Assembly: GCA_934777245.1 (NCBI GenBank)
Contig: CAKVND010000051.1
Coordinates: forward strand, 1 to 15,869
Direction of reading: 5' to 3'
From: an uncultured Candidatus Melainabacteria bacterium
Lineage (GTDB): Bacteria; Cyanobacteriota; Vampirovibrionia; Gastranaerophilales; Gastranaerophilaceae
DNA: 15,869 bases
Shown here: one piece after another, positions 1 through 7,139 of the stretch
Numbering within the stretch: the first letter of the stretch is position 1
Layout: every line of letters begins with the position of its first letter
Translations under genes and position numbers: made by a program
The notes under the pieces: generated by a model
The model's database searches: none
What the model saw: the letters and a program-made list of their open reading frames with translations, nothing else
Told to the model about the DNA's origin: nothing

Positions 1-52
1 ACAATAAAGCTCCCAATAGCAGTAATCCTAATGCTAAAAAATAAATTTCCAT
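1..52 (-). CDS. N-terminal fragment of a membrane protein (truncated by window edge)
   Basis: Only the first 17 codons are visible, reading from an ATG at 52 down to base 1. They encode MEIYFLALGLLLLGALL, a hydrophobic stretch typical of a first transmembrane helix. A good minus-strand promoter lies at 92-120, and a weak GGGA ribosome site lies about 13 nt before the ATG, so this is probably a real gene start. The sequence is too short to assign a family. Polytopic subunits of proton-translocating complexes such as hydrogenase-4 or antiporters often begin like this, but that is only a resemblance. Confidence 0.5.
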   Translation of the reverse strand, partial: MEIYFLALGLLLLGALL

Positions 53-91
53 ACTATTTACATTCCCAAAACTGTATTTTTACCATCTACC

Positions 92-120
92 GTTATATTG
101 CTAACAAAATAAAAATTCAA
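92..120 (-). promoter_or_regulatory. Putative sigma-70-type promoter for the gene leaving the left edge
   Basis: Read on the minus strand, a TTGAAT -35 box (120-115) and a TATAAC -10 box (97-92) are separated by exactly 17 bp. Transcription would start near 85, giving a leader of about 33 nt before the ATG at 52. Confidence 0.45.
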
Positions 121-122
121 GC

Positions 123-148
123 CCTACTTTTTCTGTAGAAAAAGTAGG
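123..148. repeat. Perfect 12-bp inverted repeat in the intergenic region
   Basis: CCTACTTTTTCT (123-134) and AGAAAAAGTAGG (137-148) are perfect inverted copies separated by 2 bases. It lies in a 270-bp non-coding stretch (53-322) that otherwise shows only the minus-strand promoter and AT-rich sequence. A related string, TAGAAAAGTAGG, recurs near the right end of the window at about 15398-15409. This suggests a dispersed intergenic repeat, although a terminator role for transcription entering from either side is possible. Confidence 0.55.
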
Positions 149-322
149 CAAAAAGACTTATCATACATTGTCAATTATCAAGTAAAAACAACAAAAACAT
201 ATCTTTTAAACTACTTTTAGCTAATATCCTTTCTTTTAACACACTGCCTCCAAAAACTAAACTAACAGGTAATTTATGTTCATCAATAAACCTTTACAAT
301 TTGTTTATGGAGATATGTTGTT

Positions 323-634
323 ATGGAAAAATTTCAAAATAAATACTTAGAACTAAAAAATATTAACAAAGACATTGTAAACTGGGTTGAAGATGTTGCA
401 GAAGAAAACAATTGCAAAATCGAACGCAAAGAGTGGAAAAGCAAATACAACAGCTACGTTGTCTATGATTACGAACCTTTTTGTTCTGAAGGTTTTGAAA
501 TAAATCTACTGCTCAGTTCGTTTGATTTATCATATTTAAACTTTATAAAATATCTTTATAACGAAAAACTCAGCACTATAGAATATTTAGATAACTGTGT
601 AAAAATTCCAACAATAAAAAACTATTCAATTTAA
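323..634 (+). CDS. Hypothetical protein, 103 aa
   Basis: No family is recognised. The start is supported by GGAGA at 309-313, 9 nt before the ATG. The product is small, soluble-looking and charged, rich in Lys, Asn and Glu in the first half and in Tyr and Leu in the second. It has three cysteines and no signal peptide or membrane segment. It reads like a small helix-sheet domain, with amphipathic segments around residues 10-30 (VNWVEDVAEE) and 62-90 (EINLLLSSFDLSYLNFIKYLY). The stop is 12 bases before a 15-bp dyad that covers the ribosome site of the next gene, so the two could share a transcript. The good ribosome site and codon use make it a likely real gene; its function is unknown. Confidence 0.6.
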   Translation: MEKFQNKYLELKNINKDIVNWVEDVAEENNCKIERKEWKSKYNSYVVYDYEPFCSEGFEINLLLSSFDLSYLNFIKYLYNEKLSTIEYLDNCVKIPTIKNYSI

Positions 635-646
635 TAAAGTTGGTAT

Positions 647-682
647 ATAATATTCCTTATCAGTTAAGATAAGGAATATTAT
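647..682. promoter_or_regulatory. Perfect 15-bp dyad covering the ribosome binding site of the aminotransferase gene
   Basis: Bases 647-661 pair perfectly with 668-682 around the 6-base loop AGTTAA, and the ATG follows at 684. The only Shine-Dalgarno sequence (AAGGA, 671-675) lies wholly inside the 3' arm, so a transcript entering from upstream would hide it in a stem. A TATAAT hexamer (646-651) overlaps the 5' arm, but no convincing -35 box is present. If transcription begins there, the dyad would act as a DNA operator instead. There is no T-run after the stem, so it is a poor intrinsic terminator. Confidence 0.55.
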
Positions 683-683
683 T

Positions 684-1925
684 ATGCAAGAATTTTTTAA
701 CGACTATGTTCAATCACTTGAAACTTACATTATGTTTCGAATCAAAGAAACAGTAGCAAGAATTACGCCTGAATTGATTGAAAAAGGCAGAACTCCTATT
801 TCACTTTCAATGGGTGCTCCTACGGCTAATCCGCCACAAGCATTGATTGATACGTTAAAAAATACACTTGACGAAAAAGGTATACATTTATATTCAACTC
901 CAAAAGGTGAAGTTTATTTTAGAGAAGCAATTGCAAAAAGAATGAAAAATCGTTTTAACGTAGAATTAGATCCTGCTACTGAAATATTTTCACTAATTGG
1001 TTCAAAAGAAGGTTTAGCAAATTTTATTAGAGTATTACTTAACCCAACTTCTAATATTGAAGACAAAGAGATTATTTTCGTTCCTGATCCAGGATATGCA
1101 TCTTACAAAGAAATGGTAAAAGTTTCAGGCGGATATGCTTATCCAATTCCACTAACACCTGAAAATAATTTCATGCCGGACATGGAAAAAATTTGGGCTG
1201 AATTTCTTAAAAAAGGTTACAACCCTAAAAAAGTTAAAGCGATGCTTATCAATTATCCAAACAATCCTTTGGGCGCAACTGCTACAAAAGAATATTTGCA
1301 AAGCATTGTAAATTTCTGTAACAAGCATCATATCTTGTTAATTTCAGACGCCGCTTATACAGATGTTTATTTCAAACCTGAATTAAAACCAATTAGTATC
1401 TTGGAATTAAACGGCGCTAAAGATATAGCTGTAGAATTCTTTAGCTTCTCAAAACCTTACGCAATCACAGGCTGGAGATTGGGTTGGATTTGTGGAAACG
1501 CTGAAGCTGTAAAGATTTTTGGTAAATTAAAATCAACTCTCGATTCTGGATTATTCAAAGCTCTTCAAAAAGCTTGCGCGCAAATACTTAATTCAAAAGA
1601 AGGCGATGATTATATTGAAGCGGCGAACAAAAGATTTAAGCACAATCAAGATGTATTTGTAAAAGGATTAAAAGAAGAATTAGGTTGGGGCGAATTTAAC
1701 ATTCCTGACGCTACATTCTACTTGTGGTTGCCAATTCCACCTAGATATGAATCATCAATAGAATTTACTGAGGAACTTATGCATAAATCCGGCGTAGTAG
1801 CTGTTCCGGGAGATGCTTTTGGTGAATACGGTAAAGGCTTCTTTAGAGTTTCTTTAGTTTGTTCAGAAGAAGAATTAAAAGAAGCTATACGCAGAATGAA
1901 AGAAGACGGATTTAGTTGGAAATAA
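684..1925 (+). CDS. PLP-dependent class I/II aminotransferase, LL-diaminopimelate aminotransferase-like
   Basis: A 413-aa fold-type I aminotransferase, close to the usual 390-410 aa for DapL. The PLP Schiff-base lysine is K257 in SFSKPYAITGWRLGW, with R265 as the phosphate-binding Arg. N194 sits in NYPNNPLGA (190-198), D222 and Y225 in LISDAAYTDV, and the substrate carboxylate Arg is R388 in FFRVSLV. LIGSKEGLAN (104-113) and VPDPGYASY (133-141) are characteristic of the DapL branch. DapL converts tetrahydrodipicolinate to LL-diaminopimelate in lysine and peptidoglycan synthesis, a route used by Cyanobacteria and relatives. The N-terminal substrate loop reads SMGAPTANPP where typical DapL enzymes have a GDP-type motif, so another amino-acid specificity is possible. 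The ribosome site AAGGA (671-675) is buried in the preceding dyad. The gene ends before a strong hairpin at 1951-1988. Confidence 0.85.
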   Translation: MQEFFNDYVQSLETYIMFRIKETVARITPELIEKGRTPISLSMGAPTANPPQALIDTLKNTLDEKGIHLYSTPKGEVYFREAIAKRMKNRFNVELDPATEIFSLIGSKEGLANFIRVLLNPTSNIEDKEIIFVPDPGYASYKEMVKVSGGYAYPIPLTPENNFMPDMEKIWAEFLKKGYNPKKVKAMLINYPNNPLGATATKEYLQSIVNFCNKHHILLISDAAYTDVYFKPELKPISILELNGAKDIAVEFFSFSKPYAITGWRLGWICGNAEAVKIFGKLKSTLDSGLFKALQKACAQILNSKEGDDYIEAANKRFKHNQDVFVKGLKEELGWGEFNIPDATFYLWLPIPPRYESSIEFTEELMHKSGVVAVPGDAFGEYGKGFFRVSLVCSEEELKEAIRRMKEDGFSWK

Positions 1926-1950
1926 AACCAACTCCGTATATCAAGTATAA

Positions 1951-1988
1951 ATTAATATGGCGCGCCCTTTTGGGCGCGCCATATTAAT
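1951..1988. terminator. GC-rich 17-bp hairpin between convergent genes (bidirectional terminator)
   Basis: Bases 1951-1967 pair perfectly with 1972-1988 around a TTTT loop. The stem combines an AT base with a GGCGCGCCC core that stands out in this AT-rich genome. It lies between the convergent aminotransferase gene and the FliK-like gene. Flanking A/T runs are short on both sides, so it could stop transcription either way. The core ATGGCGCGCC recurs in the valS terminator at 10711-10746. Confidence 0.7.
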
Positions 1989-2001
1989 AATATCCAATTT
2001 A

Positions 2002-3108
2002 TTATTCCTCTTTAACACCATTAGAATCTATAAAAATTGTATTTCTGATAAATGCGTGCGCCATAAGAAGCAAGTACGGATTCATTTCATTTGTTGCAGA
2101 CAAATTCACTTTTGCTTCTTGATTTTCTAAAACTTCTTTTTTCTTAGGTTCGACCGCTTCTATATCAATCGTTGTATTCATTGCATGTGCAGAGCTTTCT
2201 TCCATAAGGCTTTTCTGCAAAGTCTTTTTGGGAAATTCATCTGAACACAAAATATAAATATCTACAGAATTTGAAGTTGTCAAGGTAAACACGCCTTTAA
2301 CGTTGCCATAATTTTTTGTCTGAATAAGAACAGTCAATTTGGAATCGTTTGAATCATTTTCTCCGTCAGGCGGATTAACTTCTAAATCAAATCCAACACC
2401 TTCGTTCAAAGGAAGCCAAGGCAGATAAAGCAACATCAGACTTTTAAGCGTTTGAGTCGGGTTATCAGAACTTGCCATAGAAACGCAAGAATTTATTATA
2501 CTCAAAGTTTCTGTAATTTGTTCATTTGACATTCCGCCTTTTGAAGCGGATGCCATAGCTATAATAAGACTTGCAACAGCTTGTTTACTATTTTTTAGGA
2601 TTAGTTCCGAAATCGCCGGCATGTGTATCATTCCGCTAAAAAACAACATTACAGCATCTTTTTGCGTTGAAGCTATTTGCGTTTGAATATTTTGCAAATT
2701 AGCATTTGGAGTAATTTCAGACGTATCATCAAAAAGCTGAGAAATCATTTTTTGATTTTTTAAAAGCTCTTCATTTAAGTCGTTTAATAAAAGCGTATTT
2801 GTATTAATCGTATTAATCGGGCGATTCTTATCTTGTACCGCAAGCAAAATTTCACCTAAAGTTTGCGGAAGCCCAAGTAAATTTTTTATATAAACAGACC
2901 TATCCATACTCGCAATTTGATTCATTTGTAATTGCTGCATGAGCCCAAGCGTCGGTTGTAAATTCGGAGTTATGTTTGGTTTTGGTTGAGAAAGAGATGC
3001 ATTAAAGCCTGTATTCGCACCAATTTCATTTTGCTGCTTAAGTTTCTTCAAATATATTTCGGGGTTTCTCAATCCTGCCAAAATTTTTCCAACGCTGAAT
3101 CCGTCCAT
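2002..3108 (-). CDS. Probable flagellar hook-length control (FliK-like) protein
   Basis: A 368-aa protein with no signal peptide. The N-terminal half is rich in Gln, Asn, Leu and Met (residues 25-140), low-complexity and probably flexible. Residues 150-215 are helical. Residues 222-290 form a compact region: LMLLYLPWLPLNEG, then beta-like strands (KLTVLIQTKNYGNVKGVFTL and VDIYILCSD). This resembles the C-terminal domain of FliK/Flg_hook proteins, which senses completed hook and switches export specificity. The assignment rests on this pattern and on position as the distal gene of the flagellar cluster, so it is tentative. A final segment, MNPYLLLMAHAFIRN (342-356), is helical. Ribosome binding before the ATG at 3108 is weak (AAAG only). 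A 753-aa opposite-strand gene separates it from flgC. It could instead be an unrelated lineage-specific protein. Confidence 0.5.
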   Translation of the reverse strand: MDGFSVGKILAGLRNPEIYLKKLKQQNEIGANTGFNASLSQPKPNITPNLQPTLGLMQQLQMNQIASMDRSVYIKNLLGLPQTLGEILLAVQDKNRPINTINTNTLLLNDLNEELLKNQKMISQLFDDTSEITPNANLQNIQTQIASTQKDAVMLFFSGMIHMPAISELILKNSKQAVASLIIAMASASKGGMSNEQITETLSIINSCVSMASSDNPTQTLKSLMLLYLPWLPLNEGVGFDLEVNPPDGENDSNDSKLTVLIQTKNYGNVKGVFTLTTSNSVDIYILCSDEFPKKTLQKSLMEESSAHAMNTTIDIEAVEPKKKEVLENQEAKVNLSATNEMNPYLLLMAHAFIRNTIFIDSNGVKEE

Positions 3109-3116
3109 ATAACTTT

Positions 3117-3144
3117 ATTATATATTATTATCTGCCGATTTCAA
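3117..3144 (-). promoter_or_regulatory. Putative promoter for the FliK-like gene, built partly from the flgC-tail copy
   Basis: On the minus strand TTGAAA (3144-3139) and TATAAT (3122-3117) are 16 bp apart, close to the sigma-70 consensus. The TTGAAA comes from the Val-Glu-Ile codons of the duplicated flgC tail. Transcription would begin about 2 bases before the ATG at 3108, implying a nearly leaderless mRNA, or else a start further inside the gene. Confidence 0.4.
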
Positions 3145-3151
3145 CCGCTTT
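3126..3151. repeat. Direct repeat copy 1: flgC 3'-end remnant
   Basis: Matches 5461-5486 at 24 of 26 positions in the same orientation. On the minus strand it encodes KAVEIGR followed by TAA, the exact end of FlgC, and both differences are synonymous (GCG/GCA for Ala, GGC/GGT for Gly). The reading frame extends upstream only to KNFLLSTFKAVEIGR before an in-frame TAA, so it is a remnant and not a gene. The pair flanks the 753-aa plus-strand gene. Confidence 0.75.
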
Positions 3152-3194
3152 GAATGTTGATAGCAAAAAATTTTTTTACAGATTTTAAATAAGT

Positions 3195-5456
3195 ATGAAC
3201 ATTTTACCAATCCAATTTCAAACAACAAATTATATAAATAATAAAAAGAAAAAAACTTTATATATAACACAACCTCAATCGACATTATCAACTTCAAACG
3301 TAGATTTTAGAGGGATGATCGGATTATACAAAGGCTTAAAAAATGACGTAACGCTACTTTCGAAAGAAGAAGCAACTGAACTTGTAAAGAAAAGTATGAA
3401 AAGCGACTCTATTGATGAAGTAGTAGATACGGTTTTGCGTACAACAGAACAAATAAAAGACAATGTTGGTCAAAATAAATATTACAGAGGTATGATAAAC
3501 AAGCTTATAAATCTGGCAAATGAAGATTTTGATTTAGGTGAAATATTCTATATAGACGATAAACATTTTGAATCCCAAAATGATTTTGACACTTATGTTA
3601 GAAAAGTGAGAGAACTAGCCAAAATGGGATGTCCGAAAGAAAGCTGCGGATGGCTTTGGAATCTAGTTGCAGATACAAAAGAGTGCAAAAAGCTTATTGA
3701 ATTAAGACAAAAGAGCGAAGAAAAACGTGGAATACTTTCTCCTGCAAACGCAGTTCCTGAATCGATTAATTATATCTCTTCTGACGATATGGATGAATTA
3801 TTTTATAATGAGCCTACGTTTGCATTAAAAACTATTAAAATCCTTGGTGAAAAAAGTTTTCTAGCTTCCTTTGAAAAGAAATATGATGCCGTTATGAAGC
3901 TTATATTCAAATTGGGTAAAATAAATACAGATATACCACAATTTGAAGATTTTTTGGAACTGACTAATCCCAGAGAAAGTAAAAAATACTTAAAAAATGA
4001 AGCTAAAATAAAAAAATTAAAAAGCCAATTCCAGACAACACAAAATAAAGAAAAACTAATAAAAGATATTAATGCATATACAGATGCAAACAAGAACTTA
4101 GTAGCAAATTCGTTTAAAGATTACAACGATAAAATTGATTTAGCTGAAATATATATAAATCTACAAGAAATTAATATCGGTTATTTAGAAACAGCATTAA
4201 AATGCTGCCAAGCTAATCCAACAAATAAAAAAGAAGAACTCAATAAATTCGTAAATACTATTGTTAGAATGGATAAAGACGAACATGTTTGTAGATGTAT
4301 CAATTTTATTAATAGCAAATATCTAAGAAAAATGCTTGAAGCAGATGAATATTTTAGAGAAAATTTTGAGTGTATTTTATACATGCTAAATAATTCTCTC
4401 GATTATCCGGCAGAAGCATTTGATAAGATGTTGATAAATATTGTTACTAAGAAGCAATTTGAAGATTTGGGTATTAATTATGATAAGTGGACAAAATTTA
4501 ATCCTGAATCAAAAATACAAAAAAGTGTCGACCTAAGCGCTAACGATAAAAAACAATTTGTAATCAAAAACATAGAAGAAGATTTAACAAGTGAATTTTG
4601 GAATAACATTCCAAAAAATGAACACGACAATTTTTTTACGGAATTGTCTAAGAATGGTTATACATTAAAAGAAGTGCAAGTCGCTAATTATGATATTGAC
4701 GGCTATGCAGATGGTACAACAACAATTTCAAAATTGTGTAAAAACGACAAACCCGTAAAAATTGAAGACTTGTCTTTATTATTTAAAACTATGCATAAAT
4801 ACATAAGTACAAATTCCTTTTGGATGACTCTTAATAAAAATCTTAGTGTAGAACTATCAAAAAGAGAAATCATAAATCACCTTTTAAATTTACGTAGCGC
4901 AGAACTAAAATTAGCAAGTCAAACATCTAATTATAAATTAAGTGATATCACACTCAGAAAAGCTGATATGAACAATATTGAGTATTCGCTATTTCTAGGT
5001 AATTATGCATCCTGCTGTACTGCAGTCGGTTCCGGATGCAACCAATGGAGCGCGCCTACTTATATTATGAGCAAAATGGTGTCAGCAATTGAAATCTTGG
5101 ACGGCAAAGAACCTGTTGGCAATACTATGTGCTATATTGCTGATATAGACGGAAAACCATCGTTATTATTAGACAATATTGAACTCCAAAACAAATATCA
5201 ATACAATGATGAAATCAGAGATATGATTTTTGAATACGCCGAAAAACTTACAGCTGAAATCGGAAAACCTGATATGCCTATTTATGCAGGTCCAAACAGA
5301 CATAAAGTTAATTTAGAGAATTTTGCATTAGAAAATAAAACATTGAAATTAATCGGCGCTAATGATAGAATTCCATTCTACATAGACTTTGCAACAAGAG
5401 GTTACGATTCAGCTAACAACGAAAAATTTATTGGCGACTTGTATAGAATTAAATAA
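3195..5456 (+). CDS. Large orphan protein, mostly alpha-helical, with a Cys-containing C-terminal domain
   Basis: A 753-aa protein of unrecognised function. The N-terminus (MNILPIQFQ, then VDFRGM at 36-41) resembles a short tag seen on many large orphan proteins of Gastranaerophilales; that recollection is unverified. Residues 50-590 are Lys/Glu/Asn-rich and predicted helical, with a coiled-coil-like stretch at 260-300. The C-terminal region (about 595-753) looks like a compact domain: YASCCTAVGSGCNQWSAP (604-621; C607, C608, C615), then GNTMCYIADIDGKPSLLLDNIEL (642-664; C646), then AGPNRHKV. The strand order and the GN..CY..DGKP..LDNIE pattern recall GNAT-like acyltransferase domains in other orphan proteins, a low-confidence guess. 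There is no signal peptide or membrane segment, and ribosome binding is weak. The gene sits on the opposite strand inside the flagellar cluster, flanked by flgC-tail direct repeats, and ends 6 nt from the flgC stop with no terminator between. Confidence 0.75.
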   Translation: MNILPIQFQTTNYINNKKKKTLYITQPQSTLSTSNVDFRGMIGLYKGLKNDVTLLSKEEATELVKKSMKSDSIDEVVDTVLRTTEQIKDNVGQNKYYRGMINKLINLANEDFDLGEIFYIDDKHFESQNDFDTYVRKVRELAKMGCPKESCGWLWNLVADTKECKKLIELRQKSEEKRGILSPANAVPESINYISSDDMDELFYNEPTFALKTIKILGEKSFLASFEKKYDAVMKLIFKLGKINTDIPQFEDFLELTNPRESKKYLKNEAKIKKLKSQFQTTQNKEKLIKDINAYTDANKNLVANSFKDYNDKIDLAEIYINLQEINIGYLETALKCCQANPTNKKEELNKFVNTIVRMDKDEHVCRCINFINSKYLRKMLEADEYFRENFECILYMLNNSLDYPAEAFDKMLINIVTKKQFEDLGINYDKWTKFNPESKIQKSVDLSANDKKQFVIKNIEEDLTSEFWNNIPKNEHDNFFTELSKNGYTLKEVQVANYDIDGYADGTTTISKLCKNDKPVKIEDLSLLFKTMHKYISTNSFWMTLNKNLSVELSKREIINHLLNLRSAELKLASQTSNYKLSDITLRKADMNNIEYSLFLGNYASCCTAVGSGCNQWSAPTYIMSKMVSAIEILDGKEPVGNTMCYIADIDGKPSLLLDNIELQNKYQYNDEIRDMIFEYAEKLTAEIGKPDMPIYAGPNRHKVNLENFALENKTLKLIGANDRIPFYIDFATRGYDSANNEKFIGDLYRIK

Positions 5457-5460
5457 AATA

Positions 5461-5486
5461 TATTATCTACCGATTTCAACTGCTTT
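5461..5486. repeat. Direct repeat copy 2: 3' end of flgC
   Basis: This is the genuine end of flgC, encoding KAVEIGR and the TAA stop on the minus strand. It matches 3126-3151 at 24 of 26 positions. Similarity ends abruptly upstream, where flgC encodes KSMAA and the other copy encodes LLSTF. Confidence 0.75.
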
Positions 5487-5906
5487 TGCAGCCATTGATT
5501 TTGAAATATTTACTAACGCCAAGTTGGCTTCATAAGCTCTTTGTGCCATAATTGCATCCGCCATATCAACCATAGCGTTTACATTTGAAGCTCTAATATA
5601 ACCGTTTGCATCCGCATCAGGATGACCAGGGGAGTAAATTCTTTCTCCGACAGTAGGGTCTTCCACGCAACCGTTAAAGACAACTCCGCCTTGCAAGTAA
5701 GGCAAAGTTCCTGAACCGAAAACATCTTCCTTCATTGTGTTCATCAAACCATGAAAAGATATATCTTCAGAAGCATTTAATACAGGAATACGTCTAACGT
5801 AGTTTGGCGTATCTACGTTCGCAATGTTTTTTGCGTGTATATCTAGTCTCAAACCATGTGCTTTTAGTGCGTTTGAACCGATATTTATTGATTCCATTAT
5901 GCTCAT
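5463..5906 (-). CDS. flgC: Flagellar basal-body rod protein FlgC
   Basis: A 147-aa proximal rod protein, a normal FlgC length. The N-terminal rod motif is KNIANVDTPNYVRR (26-39). The FlgC signature YSPGHPDADANGYI (91-104) is followed by SNVNAMVDMADAIMAQRAYEAN and the terminal helix ending KAVEIGR. FlgC polymerises with FlgB, FlgF and FlgG to form the periplasmic rod and is exported by the flagellar type III system without a cleaved signal. The start at 5906 has AAGG 5 nt upstream, and a second Met at codon 4 is too far from it. It lies 149 bp after flgB, an unusually long gap for this pair, filled by opposed octamer arrays. fliE, which usually follows flgC, is absent; the next base stretch is the convergent 753-aa gene. 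Confidence 0.95.
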   Translation of the reverse strand: MSIMESINIGSNALKAHGLRLDIHAKNIANVDTPNYVRRIPVLNASEDISFHGLMNTMKEDVFGSGTLPYLQGGVVFNGCVEDPTVGERIYSPGHPDADANGYIRASNVNAMVDMADAIMAQRAYEANLALVNISKSMAAKAVEIGR

Positions 5907-5933
5907 ATTTGCCTTCTTTCTTTTTTTAAGTTA

Positions 5934-5965
5934 ATAAGTCGATAAGTGAATAAGTGAATAAGTTC
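5934..5965. repeat. Four-unit octamer array (ATAAGTGA type), left arm
   Basis: Four tandem 8-mers: ATAAGTCG, ATAAGTGA, ATAAGTGA, ATAAGTTC. The last 17 bases (5949-5965) are a perfect inverted match to 6019-6035. Confidence 0.7.
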
Positions 5966-6018
5966 GTATTAAGTATTTTCAATGTAAAATAAAGCTCAAT
6001 ATAGACAATAATTAAAAT

Positions 6019-6052
6019 GAACTTATTCACTTATTGCCTTATTAACCTATTC
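6019..6052. repeat. Four-unit octamer array in opposite orientation, right arm
   Basis: Read on the plus strand from 6021: ACTTATTC, ACTTATTG, CCTTATTA, ACCTATTC, the inverse of the array at 5934-5965. Together they could fold a long imperfect hairpin with a 53-nt loop in the flgB-flgC transcript. The array ends 4 bases from the flgB stop codon. Confidence 0.65.
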
Positions 6053-6055
6053 ACT

Positions 6056-6406
6056 TTACTTACCCACATTAATCACCGTCTTCATCTCAGTAATAATATT
6101 GGACATTCTTCTTGTTGCCATTGTGTACAAAAGTGAATTCTTTTGCATTTCTGTCAACTCTTCCGCAATATCAATTTCGCTTTTACGTCGGTCTTCTATT
6201 ACGCCTGATGGGCCAAGTTCTGATGATAACTTTGTTTCAAGCGGGCTGTTCATAGAACCTAAATATTGCGAGAAATCTATATCACGTCTTACATAACCTG
6301 GAGTATCAACGTTGGCAACATTTGAACCTAATGCTCGCTGTCTTTGAGAAATCAAATCAAGCATTAACCCAGTTTTACCCATAGAATCTAAAGCTGTAAA
6401 TGTCAT
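6056..6406 (-). CDS. flgB: Flagellar basal-body rod protein FlgB
   Basis: A 116-aa protein, slightly short for FlgB (about 130). The signature rod motif NVANVDTPGYVRRDIDF spans residues 29-45, and the C-terminal helix (LTEMQKNSLLYTMATRRMSNIITEMKTVINVGK) is typical. FlgB is the first proximal rod subunit, contacting FliE and the MS ring. The start has GAGG at 6416-6413, 6 nt upstream, overlapping the stop codon of the preceding rod gene, so the two are probably translationally coupled. It is followed by the octamer-array gap and then flgC. Confidence 0.93.
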   Translation of the reverse strand: MTFTALDSMGKTGLMLDLISQRQRALGSNVANVDTPGYVRRDIDFSQYLGSMNSPLETKLSSELGPSGVIEDRRKSEIDIAEELTEMQKNSLLYTMATRRMSNIITEMKTVINVGK

Positions 6407-6415
6407 ATTTTACCT

Positions 6416-7129
6416 CTATTCTCTAATATTAATTGCCTTGTTGTACATATCGTCAGCAACTTTCATTAAATTCATACTTGCAATCATTGATGTGTTCAAT
6501 CTCATCAAATCGTTGATTTCGTCGTAAATATTTGTGTTTGAAACCTCTGTTGCGTACTGTCTGATATTTTCAGTATCCTTAATAATTTTAGGCGCACCTG
6601 ATTCATCATTATAAACCATTTTGTTATTATGACCTTGCTCTAAAGCTTCAGGACAATCAAACTGAACAATTGGAATTGTACCGATTTTTTCCGGTAAAGA
6701 TCCCGCTTTATCATAATTGATTACATCACCATTTGGTTTGACTTCAAATCTATAAGAATTGGCAGGGATTTTAATTCCATCTCCGACCATCCAATCATCA
6801 ACTGTCATTAAATATCCGTTTGCACCTCGTTTCAAAGCACCATCTCTTGTATATTGGATTTCGCCATCAGCTGATACAACCGGAATATATCCTTCACCTT
6901 CAATTGCTATATCATAAGGATTTTTGCTTATTCTGATTGAACCTTGAAGCGCATTTGTTCGGATTGCGCCATCAACATATCCGTCTTCTCTCAAAATTTG
7001 TTCAAATCTTGAAGTTTTATAAGCCGCAGTATTGTAGTTTGCAAGGTTATTTGCTAAGTAACCCAATTTCTCAAACTGCATTGTTGCGTTGTTTATACTT
7101 TTTCTAACTACTGCTTGCATATTATACAT
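6416..7129 (-). CDS. Flagellar rod/hook-basal body protein, FlgF/FlgG family
   Basis: A 237-aa member of the FlgE/F/G superfamily. The N-terminal motif LANNLANYNTAAYKT (25-39) is the rod signature, IRISKNPYDIAIEGEGYIPV (65-84) leads to the central D1 domain, YTRDGAL is at 93-99, and a C-terminal helix runs from about 205 to 237. Such proteins form the distal rod, exported through the flagellar type III apparatus. FlgF and FlgG cannot be separated from sequence alone here. The ribosome site GGAGG (7140-7136) is 6 nt before the ATG and overlaps the previous gene's stop, indicating tight coupling. The C-terminal sequence is less canonical than usual for FlgG. Confidence 0.85.
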   Translation of the reverse strand: MYNMQAVVRKSINNATMQFEKLGYLANNLANYNTAAYKTSRFEQILREDGYVDGAIRTNALQGSIRISKNPYDIAIEGEGYIPVVSADGEIQYTRDGALKRGANGYLMTVDDWMVGDGIKIPANSYRFEVKPNGDVINYDKAGSLPEKIGTIPIVQFDCPEALEQGHNNKMVYNDESGAPKIIKDTENIRQYATEVSNTNIYDEINDLMRLNTSMIASMNLMKVADDMYNKAINIRE

Positions 7130-7139
7130 AGCTTACCTC

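Noticed and set aside
646..651. TATAAT as a strong promoter for the aminotransferase
   Set aside because: No acceptable -35 box lies 15-19 bp upstream and there is no extended -10 TG, so it is only noted as a possible weak promoter.
3128..3175. A small gene ending in KAVEIGR
   Set aside because: An in-frame TAA sits only 15 codons upstream and no start codon or ribosome site exists, so it is a remnant.
5934..6052. CRISPR-like array between flgB and flgC
   Set aside because: The units are 8 bp, contiguous and without spacers, so they are simple tandem repeats in opposed orientation.
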